A program made the position numbers and the translations under genes. The notes below the pieces were generated by a model. The model made no database searches and was not told the DNA's origin. It was given only the letters and a program-made list of their open reading frames with translations. A stretch of 64,000 bases of DNA, taken from contig JAFULN010000005.1 of NCBI GenBank assembly GCA_017473335.1, forward strand, positions 1 through 64,000, in the 5' to 3' direction. Below, in pieces: positions 57,373-64,000 of this stretch (position 1 is its first letter; each line of letters opens with the position of its first letter). This DNA comes from Erysipelotrichaceae bacterium. Lineage in GTDB: Bacteria > Bacillota_I > Bacilli_A > Erysipelotrichales > Erysipelotrichaceae.

Positions 57373-58047
57373 ATGGATAATATGAAAAACATACTGATAC
57401 TTGGTGGAGTTGTTTTGGGATATTTCGTGATTATGATTGTCGCAAAAAATATCTATTCAGGAAAACTTGCCAAAGCTATGGCAGATGGGGATCAGGAAAA
57501 GACAAAGAAGCTGTTATTTTCGAATGTGGCGATTTTATTGTTGAATCATCAAACGTTAGCTTTGATGAGAGCGTCTTTTTCAGTGTCAGAGGGAAAGTAT
57601 AAACGAGCTAGCCGTTATTGCGACATGATTAAGGTAGATAAACTTTCAGCTGAACATAAAATGACTTTCTATGTTGTTCAGATGCAGATTGCCCTGGCTA
57701 CAAAAAATAAAGAGATGGCAGATGAAGTTCAGAAAGTACTTGCAGATTTGTATGAAACAGAAAAGAAATCTGAAATTAAAGATGTTATTGATGACAATGA
57801 AATACAGATTGCATTGATGATTGAATTTGATCCTGCAATCATTGAAAAATTGGATGTACGTGTAAAAACTTGCAAAAACAAAGATGAAAAGGGATTGTTA
57901 TTGACTAATTTAGCGAAAGCTTATCACTTAAATCATCAGGATGAAGAAGCGAGAGCTTGTTTAAAGCGTGCAAAAGAATATGTAGTCAATGAATTGACTT
58001 TGCAGCTTATTGATGCAGCTCTTAAAGATATTCATGTTTTAGATTAA
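57373..58047 (+). CDS. Membrane-anchored TPR-like protein (paralogue B)
   Basis: 224 residues: an N-terminal membrane helix (about 6-26), then helical repeats. The C-terminus (LLTNLAKAYHLNHQDEEARA then CLKRAKEY and LIDAALKDIHVLD) closely matches the protein encoded at 36182-36856, and both have the same length and layout. RBS AGGGGATGAAATT. No known function; possibly a scaffold that presents TPR-like repeats at the inner face of the membrane. Confidence 0.72.
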   Translation: MDNMKNILILGGVVLGYFVIMIVAKNIYSGKLAKAMADGDQEKTKKLLFSNVAILLLNHQTLALMRASFSVSEGKYKRASRYCDMIKVDKLSAEHKMTFYVVQMQIALATKNKEMADEVQKVLADLYETEKKSEIKDVIDDNEIQIALMIEFDPAIIEKLDVRVKTCKNKDEKGLLLTNLAKAYHLNHQDEEARACLKRAKEYVVNELTLQLIDAALKDIHVLD

Positions 58048-58074
58048 TATCACTTTCGAGTGATATTTTTGTTT
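58047..58074 (+). terminator. Terminator after TPR-like paralogue B
   Basis: ATATCACT-TTCG-AGTGATAT followed by TTTTGTTT. Confidence 0.9.
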
Positions 58075-58119
58075 AGGTACCTTGACAAAATGGGTGTAAT
58101 GATATAATATTTAGGTACC
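58073..58119 (+). promoter_or_regulatory. Promoter of the MarR gene flanked by TTAGGTACC repeats
   Basis: TTGACA (58082-58087) and an extended TGATATAAT (-10 at 58103-58108), spacer 15 nt. The sequence TTAGGTACC occurs at 58073-58081 and again at 58111-58119, one copy before the -35 and one after the -10. This placement suits autorepression by the MarR protein. Confidence 0.65.
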
Positions 58120-58138
58120 GAAACAAAGGAGGGCTTTT

Positions 58139-58729
58139 ATGAATCAAGAAGTTTGTGTGTGCTGCAGACGTCATTGTCCAATGAACGATTTGCATTGTGA
58201 AACAGGAAGAGAATATGCAAGAACAGGTGTTGTGAAAGAAAAACATCATAGACATCATTCAAGTGATAACGTAAATGATCAGCTGGCCATGAAGCTGCGT
58301 CATCTTTCAAGGGTGATGAATCACCATCCAGATAAGAAAGGTGGACAAAGCAGAGTCTTGATGATTCTGAATCGTCATGATGAGATGTCTCAAAAAAGAT
58401 TGACAGAGCATCTAGAATTACAGCCAGGTTCTGTTAGTGAGCTGATTTCAAAACTGGAAGCTTCAGGTTATATCGTTAAAGAAATCTCTGAAGAGGATCG
58501 CAGAAATGTTAATTTATTTTTGACAGAAGAAGGAAAGAAAGCTGCTGAACAAGCAAAACAGGAAAGAAAACAAAAAGTGGAAGAAATGTTTGTCTGTCTT
58601 GATGAACAGGAGAAAAATCAGCTTTTACAGCTGCTTGGAAAACTTGAGGATGACTGGCATCATCGTTATGGAATGAAGCATCATGGAAGAAGACATAAAC
58701 ATTCAGAAAACACATCTTTGAAAGATTAG
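58139..58729 (+). CDS. MarR family regulator with Cys-rich and His-rich ends
   Basis: 196 residues. The central winged helix (MLKR-type core: SRVLMILNRHDEMSQKRLTE, PGSVSELISKLEASGYIVKE, EDRRNVNLFLTEEGKKA) is standard MarR. The N-terminus has five Cys in its first 20 residues (VCVCCRRHCPMNDLHCETGR) and is followed by KHHRHH; the C-terminus is also His-rich (WHHRYGMKHHGRRHKHSEN). These ends suggest metal or redox sensing. RBS AAAGGAGGG. No exporter gene follows directly. Confidence 0.85.
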   Translation: MNQEVCVCCRRHCPMNDLHCETGREYARTGVVKEKHHRHHSSDNVNDQLAMKLRHLSRVMNHHPDKKGGQSRVLMILNRHDEMSQKRLTEHLELQPGSVSELISKLEASGYIVKEISEEDRRNVNLFLTEEGKKAAEQAKQERKQKVEEMFVCLDEQEKNQLLQLLGKLEDDWHHRYGMKHHGRRHKHSENTSLKD

Positions 58730-58789
58730 ATTTTAGAATATTCGTGAAAAAACCTTATGTACAATGAAAGCAGAAGTGAGGATAAAATC

Positions 58790-59620
58790 ATGAAAATAAG
58801 TGAACTGATTGAACGAATCAAACAATGGCATGAACCTTATGTTGCCAAAGATGAGGGAAGAGACTTGATTCTTGGCGGGAATCCAGATCAACAGTGTACT
58901 GGTGTTATCATTACTGTCTGTGCAACACTTGAAGTATTGAAAAAGGCAAAAGAGAAAAACTGTAACTTTATTATTACCCATGAATCTATTCTTTACGGAG
59001 CGAAAGAAGAAGACATGGATAATGATGTAGTGCAGTATAAAAAGCGTTTCATGGAAGAAAATGGTTTATGTGTATGGAGAGATCATGATCGTATGCATGG
59101 TAATGGATTGCCATTTCAGCCTGAAAGAAAGCGAAATGACTATATTTTCTATGGCTTGATGAAAGAATTAGGCTGGGAAGAATATGTTGAGGGGGATTCG
59201 ATGAAGCCTCTTTGGTACAAGATACCTAAGATGAGTGCACTTGACTTTGCGGATTTATTAATTGAAAAGTTTCATCTAAATGGACTTCGTTTAGTAGGTA
59301 ATCTTGACAGTACAATTGAAACTGTTTGGTTTTCTGAACATGTTCAAGGCGGCAAGATGGATAAAGGCAAGCTAAAAGGTGGCTTAAAGGCAGATGCAAT
59401 CATTCCATTTGAAATTGTGGACTTTACATTAACACAATATGTGGTGGATGCGGCTGAAATGGGTCAAAACAAAGTGTTATATGAAATGGGACATTTCAAT
59501 GCAGAAGAATTAGGTATGAGATACATGTGTACATGGATTCAGGATATTGTGAAACAGGAAGTGCCTGTTGAATTTATACAGGCTGGAGATTTCTTCCAGT
59601 ATAGAGGAAAAAAGGCATGA
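58790..59620 (+). CDS. NIF3-like dinuclear metal-centre protein
   Basis: 276 residues with the NIF3/DUF34 pattern: TGVIITVCATLEVLKKAKEK, NFIITHESILYG (His of the metal site) and the later GGKMDKGKLKGGLKADAI region with the C-terminal GHFNAEELGMRYM motif. The family forms hexamers with a two-metal site; proposed GTP cyclohydrolase-like or metal-insertion roles are not settled. The start follows GTGAGGATAAAATC. Overlaps the next gene by 4 nt. Confidence 0.8.
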   Translation: MKISELIERIKQWHEPYVAKDEGRDLILGGNPDQQCTGVIITVCATLEVLKKAKEKNCNFIITHESILYGAKEEDMDNDVVQYKKRFMEENGLCVWRDHDRMHGNGLPFQPERKRNDYIFYGLMKELGWEEYVEGDSMKPLWYKIPKMSALDFADLLIEKFHLNGLRLVGNLDSTIETVWFSEHVQGGKMDKGKLKGGLKADAIIPFEIVDFTLTQYVVDAAEMGQNKVLYEMGHFNAEELGMRYMCTWIQDIVKQEVPVEFIQAGDFFQYRGKKA

Positions 59621-60414
59621 AACTATTAGTTCAAGGTGATGATTTTGGATTTACACGTGCTGTAACAGATGGTATCGTCGATTCGATTGATTTTGGAATT
59701 TTAAGAAATACAGGCTTGTTTGCGAATATGCCAAGTGCAGAATATGCGGTCAGCTTTATGAAAGATCGTCCCCATGTCTGCTTTGGAATTGATTTTAATA
59801 TTGTATCTGGACCTAGCTGTGCTGATCCTAAGCTGATTCCTCATCTGGTGGATGAAGAGGGTAACTTTATTCGTAGTTCTGTTCGTGTGAAAGATGAACG
59901 CTATAAAACAGAAGAAGGACGCAGAGAAATGTTTCCTGCTGAAGAATGCTGGATTGAAATCAAGGCACAGTATAATCGTTTTGTAGAACTGACTGGGAAG
60001 AAGCCTGGATATCTTCATGGACATTCCATTGAACCTGAACCTTACAAAGAAGCTATTCTTCGTTTGTCCAAAGAAACAGGTGTACCTTATTCAAAGGTGA
60101 TTCGTGCAGAAAAGAAAGTTGGAGGCATTCCATTTAACAGAGGTGCTTTCAACAAGAAAGTCTTTGATGCTGAAGCACAGCTGAATAAAGATACTGTGAA
60201 GCGTGTATTAGACAATAGTGAGATTTTATTAAGTTATGAAATTGCTTCTATTGGCGGACATCCAGGATATATTGATGCAGAACTGTTAAAGCTTACGACA
60301 TTGTCACTGGAACGATGCAAAGATGCAGAAATGTGCATGTCACCAGAAATCAAAAAATGGATTGATGACAACAACATAGAATTGATTACATATTATGATT
60401 TAGTGAAGATTTAG
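59617..60414 (+). CDS. ChbG/YdjC family carbohydrate deacetylase-like protein
   Basis: 265 residues with a canonical YdjC fold: LLVQGDDFGFTRAVTDGIVD (metal Asp pair), CFGIDFNIVSGPSC, PGYLHGHSIEPEPYK (metal His) and IASIGGHPGYIDAEL. ChbG deacetylates chito-oligosaccharides or their phosphates. GIDFN replaces the usual GxHxN, so one metal-binding His is altered to Asp. It is translationally coupled to the NIF3-like gene and lies before a PTS operon, which suggests work on an imported sugar. Confidence 0.85.
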   Translation: MKLLVQGDDFGFTRAVTDGIVDSIDFGILRNTGLFANMPSAEYAVSFMKDRPHVCFGIDFNIVSGPSCADPKLIPHLVDEEGNFIRSSVRVKDERYKTEEGRREMFPAEECWIEIKAQYNRFVELTGKKPGYLHGHSIEPEPYKEAILRLSKETGVPYSKVIRAEKKVGGIPFNRGAFNKKVFDAEAQLNKDTVKRVLDNSEILLSYEIASIGGHPGYIDAELLKLTTLSLERCKDAEMCMSPEIKKWIDDNNIELITYYDLVKI

Positions 60415-60440
60415 ACCTCAAAAGAGGTCTTTTTCTTTAC
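60412..60440 (+). terminator. Terminator after the ChbG-like gene
   Basis: AGACCTC-AAAA-GAGGTCT followed by TTTTCTTT. Confidence 0.9.
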
Positions 60441-60502
60441 AATTCACACAAAAAACACACAATTTTTTCAAAAAACAGCGCATTAAAACTACATTCTTTG
60501 AG

Positions 60503-60516
60503 TGAAAGCGTTTGCA
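60503..60516 (+). promoter_or_regulatory. cre site (CcpA-type catabolite control)
   Basis: TGAAAGCGTTTGCA differs at one position from the cre consensus TGWAANCGNTNWCA. It lies about 90 nt before the IIB gene of the PTS operon, consistent with carbon catabolite repression. Confidence 0.7.
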
Positions 60517-60543
60517 AATACAAGGTAAAATAAAAACAGTAAG

Positions 60544-60588
60544 AGAGCATTCAGGGGTGAGTGTCGCTTGAGGGGGCATGCTCACAAG
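60544..60588 (+). promoter_or_regulatory. Structured leader of the PTS IIB-IIC-IID operon
   Basis: GAGCAT and ATGCTC can pair around a G-rich interior; GTGAG and CTCAC inside and beside it offer a competing pairing. It ends about 20 nt before the IIB RBS (AAAAGGAG). It does not match a riboswitch class I recognise. Confidence 0.4.
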
Positions 60589-60605
60589 AATGAAAAGGAG
60601 AACTT

Positions 60606-61094
60606 ATGATTACATTTATTCGTTCCGATGACCGTTTAATTCATGGTCAGTGTCAGACAAAGATCATTCCAATGAACAAAATCAATCGTGTTATCTGTGT
60701 GGATGATCCAACTGCCAACAATCCTATGCTGAAGAGAATTTGTGAAATGGCTGCACCTAATGGTGTTCGCTGCACATGCCATACTCTTCAGGACGCATTG
60801 ACACCAATTAGAAAGTGCTGTGTCAATGACAAGAGAACTTTGATTATTGCTCGTCGTCCATCGACTCTGCTTCAGATTTTCAAAGAAGTTCCTGAACTTC
60901 CTAAACTGATTAACGTCGCAAACATTCCTTTTGAAGGATCAGGTGTTCTGGTTCGCAGAGACTGCTATGTGGATGATGAACAGAAAGCAGCTTTAAATGA
61001 GCTGGATGATTTGGGTGTTGATATTTTCATGAATCAGTTCCCAAATGATGGTGCCGCTGACTTCTATTGGAAAGATGTCAGAGACAAATATTAA
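60606..61094 (+). CDS. PTS mannose-family IIB component
   Basis: 162-residue cytoplasmic phosphocarrier of a mannose-family PTS. The phosphorylated residue is His13 in IRSDDRLIHGQCQTKII. EIIB takes phosphate from EIIA and passes it to the sugar as it comes through IIC-IID. RBS AAAAGGAGAACTT. First gene of the operon; a cre site and structured leader lie upstream. No IIA gene is nearby. Confidence 0.93.
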   Translation: MITFIRSDDRLIHGQCQTKIIPMNKINRVICVDDPTANNPMLKRICEMAAPNGVRCTCHTLQDALTPIRKCCVNDKRTLIIARRPSTLLQIFKEVPELPKLINVANIPFEGSGVLVRRDCYVDDEQKAALNELDDLGVDIFMNQFPNDGAADFYWKDVRDKY

Positions 61095-61146
61095 TTAAGG
61101 CTTTAAGTATTACTACTTAACATAATAGAAAGGGGATATAATACTT

Positions 61147-61926
61147 ATGCAAATCACAGTAATTCAAGCGGTATTGCTTGGACTCGCCTGCTTCCTGGTT
61201 TCTACAAGCTTGTTCCCATTGGGATGGCTGAGCCAGAACATCATGAGTAAACCACTCATCTCTTGTGCTATCATCGGTATCATTATGGGTGATGTAGCTA
61301 CAGCACTTAAAATCGGTGTTGTTATTCAGGCTGCTTACATTGGTCAGATGTCAATCGGTGGAGTTGCAACTCTTCCAAACATCAACACATCTCTTTGGTT
61401 CGCATTACCTATGACAATGGTTGCTGGCGGTGACGCTGCTTACTGTTTGACAATGTGCTTGGCATTTGCTGCTCTGCATACATTCTTGAACACTCTGGCA
61501 ACTATCGTTAAGATCGGTTTCATGCACAAATTTGATGACATGATCGAAAAGGGTAAGATTGGCAAGTACTGGATGTTCCCAGCAACTTCTCATATCTGGA
61601 CATTCTGCTATGCAATGGTATTTGTAACTGGTTTCTGCCTGGTTGGTACAGATGCAATCACTACATTGGTTGGTATGATTCCAGAATGGCTGAATAAGGC
61701 TACTAACGTATTCACAAGCTTGTTGCCAGCTATCGGTTTCATGATGCTGATGGTAACTATGATCAAAAACAACTTCCAGTGGCTGTACTTCCTGCTTGGG
61801 TTCTACCTGGTTGCTGGTTTAAGCTGGAACACAATTGGTGTTACTGTTCTGGCATGCGTAGTTGCATACCTGATTTATCAGTTCACACCATCCACACTTG
61901 CTACTGTTGAGGAGGATGACGACTAA
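61147..61926 (+). CDS. PTS mannose-family IIC component
   Basis: 259-residue membrane channel subunit (SKPLISCAIIGIIMGDVATA, KIGVVIQAAYIGQMSIGGVA). About seven helices and an acidic C-terminus (VEEDDD). RBS AGAAAGGGGATATAATACTT. The stop shares one base with the start of the IID gene. Sequence differs clearly from the IIC at 37.9 kb, so the two PTS probably carry different sugars. Confidence 0.93.
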   Translation: MQITVIQAVLLGLACFLVSTSLFPLGWLSQNIMSKPLISCAIIGIIMGDVATALKIGVVIQAAYIGQMSIGGVATLPNINTSLWFALPMTMVAGGDAAYCLTMCLAFAALHTFLNTLATIVKIGFMHKFDDMIEKGKIGKYWMFPATSHIWTFCYAMVFVTGFCLVGTDAITTLVGMIPEWLNKATNVFTSLLPAIGFMMLMVTMIKNNFQWLYFLLGFYLVAGLSWNTIGVTVLACVVAYLIYQFTPSTLATVEEDDD

Positions 61927-62768
61927 TGAGTAACGTTGAAAGATTAAATGCTTTAAAGCAGGATAAGAAGTTTATCAATAAGGCTTTCTGGGCTTACAAC
62001 TGGGCAATTCCTTCATGCTTTACAAAAGAACGTATGTTAGGTACTTCTGTTGTAATGATGATGGCTCGCGTGGCTGATGATATTTATCCAGGCGATGTTG
62101 AAAAACAGAAAGAACTGTGTCGCAATCACGAAGTATTCTTCAATACTCAGCAGGGTCTTGGTGCTGTTATTTACGGTGCTGCTCTGGGTATGGAAGTTGA
62201 ACGTGCTCACAATGACACAATTACGAATGAATTGATTCAGGCTATCAAACAGGCTCTGGCTGGTCCTCTGGCTGGTCTGGGTGACTCTTTGATTCAGGCT
62301 CTGCTGACTCCAATCATTATCTCTATCGGTATGTCTTTGTCAGCTGAAACTGGTTCTATCATGGGCCCAATCTTCATGTTTGTTGCTTACACAGCTATGA
62401 ATGCTGCTCTGTCTTATGGTTTGTTTGTTGCAGGCTTTAAGGGTGGTGTTGGTGCCGCTGAATTCCTGGTTGGTCCAGAAGTTAAGACTCGTATCGTTCC
62501 TGCAATGGAATCTCTGGGTATCATGGTTATTGGTGCTGTATTAGCAGGTATCATGAAAGTTAAGACTGCTTTAGTTGCAACTGCTGGTGAAACTGTTGTT
62601 AATATTCAGACAGACGTTCTGGACAAAGTATTCCCTAACGTTCTGACTTTGGTTGTATGTGCTGTTGTCTTCTATCTGTTCAAGGAAAAGAAATGGTCTG
62701 CAACTAAGATTATGCTGTGGATGATCCCAGTAGCTATTATTGGTTACTTCACTAAGATTCTGGGTTAA
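61926..62768 (+). CDS. PTS mannose-family IID component
   Basis: 280-residue membrane subunit with the EIID segment GPLAGLGDSLIQALLTPIII and TCFTK-like N-terminal region (WAIPSCFTKERMLGTSVVMM). It completes the IIB-IIC-IID set. GAGGAGGATGACG ahead of its start lies in the end of the IIC gene. Codon use is highly biased (GCT, GTT, CTG), as for strongly expressed genes. Confidence 0.93.
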   Translation: MSNVERLNALKQDKKFINKAFWAYNWAIPSCFTKERMLGTSVVMMMARVADDIYPGDVEKQKELCRNHEVFFNTQQGLGAVIYGAALGMEVERAHNDTITNELIQAIKQALAGPLAGLGDSLIQALLTPIIISIGMSLSAETGSIMGPIFMFVAYTAMNAALSYGLFVAGFKGGVGAAEFLVGPEVKTRIVPAMESLGIMVIGAVLAGIMKVKTALVATAGETVVNIQTDVLDKVFPNVLTLVVCAVVFYLFKEKKWSATKIMLWMIPVAIIGYFTKILG

Positions 62769-62783
62769 TTGATAATACTTTGA

Positions 62784-62836
62784 AAGGGATTGAATCTATC
62801 TATCTGAATTGGATAGAGGAGATTCATCCCTTTTCT
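62784..62836 (+). terminator. Terminator after the PTS operon
   Basis: Long interrupted hairpin: AAGGGATTGAATC pairs with GATTCATCCCTT, with an inner TATC/GATA stem, followed by TTCTCTTTCTTTG. Confidence 0.8.
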
Positions 62837-62954
62837 CTTTCTTTGTTGGCTTTGATGCAGTATTCATGTCATGAATGCTACCTTAAAACTATGAACAAAG
62901 ATTACATCTTGTGATGTTCTAGTTTAAAATGGTATAGAGTGAAGGAGTGATTGT

Positions 62955-64000
62955 ATGCCAGGTAAGTTACAGAACGGTACAGAAATCAACAGTATTCCAC
63001 GTCCAATCAATGTGGAACTTAAATCCAAAAAGATTATTCATGAAGCAGAACATCCTGTTAGATGGTCTTTTATGAAAATCTTGCGTGAATTCAGTACATT
63101 AAGAGAATATTATCCTGAAATCAATCCTTATACTGAAGCTTATAAAGTTCGTGACAATACATGGGCTTTGTACAATGACTCATTTGATGGTGTTGGTGAT
63201 GTCTGGATGTATCTGATTGATGGTCCTGAAAAATGTATGATCGTGGATACTTCCTTTGGTGTTGGTGACTTAAAGGGATTGATTAAGCATTTAGTGGGCG
63301 ATAAAGAAATCGTTGTATTCAATACACATGCACATTTTGACCACTGTTATGGAAATGCACAGTTTGGCAAAGCTTACTGTCATGAAAATGAAGTTCCTGA
63401 TATGTTGACAAAAGTGAATCCTCATATTTGGGATTATTTGTTCAATCAGACCAATGAACCTGTGAAAGTAGCTGATAAATGGGTAGAACCTGGCATGCCA
63501 TTGTATACTGAATTTGATCCAGCAGATTTGATTAAGTATCAGGACTGGGAAGTTGTAGGTGTTCCTGATGGACATCTGTTTGACTTGGGGAATGGATACA
63601 TGGTTGAAGCTGTTCATTTGCCTGGACATAGCGCTGGACAGTGCGGTATCTTAGATCATCAGACAGGCTGTCTGTTTATTGGTGACTGTACGGGTATTGG
63701 TGGTAAGCCAAAGGGAGCGCCCTATCGTGAATACTGCTGTGTTGAAGCAATGTATAATGCACTGACTAAACTGAAACCTCGTTTGAAAGACATCAGTGGT
63801 GTTTTCCCAGGACATGGAGCCTTTGACCAGCATCCAATTTTGATGCAGTATCTGTTAGATACATGCACTGCGATTTTAAAGGATCCTTACAATTATGATA
63901 AAGTGCGTGAAATGGTAAGACCTAGCGGTGTGATGAAAGTTGCGACAAAGAACATTCATCAGTGGACTGCATTGCGTTACAATCCTGCATTAGTGACAAT
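62955..64000 (+). CDS. Metallo-beta-lactamase-fold hydrolase, 3' end outside the window
   Basis: 348 residues are visible and the frame is open to the window end. The metal motif HAHFDH (His125, His127, Asp129, His130) is followed by LPGHSAGQCGI (His), FIGDCTG (bridging Asp) and FPGHGAFD (His), so both metal sites look intact. RBS GAAGGAGTGATTGT. The family covers many hydrolases, so the substrate is open. It follows the PTS terminator and may be a separate transcript or use the same inducer. Confidence 0.85.
   Translation, partial: MPGKLQNGTEINSIPRPINVELKSKKIIHEAEHPVRWSFMKILREFSTLREYYPEINPYTEAYKVRDNTWALYNDSFDGVGDVWMYLIDGPEKCMIVDTSFGVGDLKGLIKHLVGDKEIVVFNTHAHFDHCYGNAQFGKAYCHENEVPDMLTKVNPHIWDYLFNQTNEPVKVADKWVEPGMPLYTEFDPADLIKYQDWEVVGVPDGHLFDLGNGYMVEAVHLPGHSAGQCGILDHQTGCLFIGDCTGIGGKPKGAPYREYCCVEAMYNALTKLKPRLKDISGVFPGHGAFDQHPILMQYLLDTCTAILKDPYNYDKVREMVRPSGVMKVATKNIHQWTALRYNPALVT

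Overview
The window looks like chromosome of a low-GC, anaerobic, gut-type member of the Bacillota, most plausibly Erysipelotrichia-like. The grounds are an AT-rich sequence with AGGAGG/GGTGAT ribosome-binding sites, an RNA polymerase delta subunit, oxygen-sensitive enzymes (a glycyl radical enzyme with its activase, and an anaerobic sulfatase maturase), mannose-family PTS transporters, ECF riboflavin uptake, and many short U-tailed terminators. The genus is inference. No rRNA, tRNA, CRISPR array, prophage or intact insertion sequence was seen.

Positions 1-9.6 kb: an AraC-type regulator; a tandem FMN-binding lipoprotein resembling PplA/cAD1 precursors; a HAD phosphatase; an FMN riboswitch driving a RibU riboflavin transporter and a flavin split-barrel protein; a BlaI/M56 sensor pair with its operators; a glycogen branching enzyme with an AT-hook-like tail; a MerR regulator. 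Positions 9.6-22.4 kb are largely housekeeping: two M24 peptidases, a nucleoside kinase, YggS, a Sua5/YrdC protein, RpiB, GlyA, a DUF1848 protein and an HD hydrolase, then a second M56/BlaI pair on the minus strand.

Positions 22.5-22.8 kb carry the most interesting small element. It is a complete, previously unlabelled locus organised like the pAD1 par (Fst/RNAI-RNAII) type I toxin-antitoxin system: a 28-residue membrane peptide whose Shine-Dalgarno sequence lies in a perfect hairpin, a convergent RNA of about 60 nt with two blocks antisense to the toxin start, a promoter for each RNA, and one shared bidirectional terminator.

Positions 22.9-36.9 kb: a PadR/DUF1700-DUF4097 pair, a HAD phosphatase, a class A penicillin-binding protein, a DUF1934 protein with ArgS, RpoE, TldD/TldE, two CBS-domain membrane proteins, and an ECF sigma factor whose anti-sigma gene is split by an in-frame TAG.

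Positions 37-50.7 kb form an accessory carbohydrate region. A GntR regulator with an operator array faces PTS IIC-IID genes, followed by two sulfatases without signal peptides, a PHP-like hydrolase, a tandem SIS protein, a Gfo/Idh oxidoreductase, the sulfatase maturase and a TauE-type anion exporter. Read together, this suggests PTS import of a sulfated sugar, cytoplasmic desulfation and export of the released anion. A frameshifted gene remnant, a ChbG-like deacetylase and a ceramidase-like protein follow. Positions 50.7-55.7 kb hold a divergent glycyl radical enzyme/activase pair with an FSA-type aldolase and a DeoR regulator, matching the gene set of the 'anhydroglycolysis' pathway (YbiW/PflD plus FsaA/B). 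The rest has a MATE exporter, a MarR regulator, a NIF3-like protein, a second ChbG-like protein, a PTS IIB-IIC-IID operon with a cre site, and a metallo-beta-lactamase-fold gene cut by the window end.
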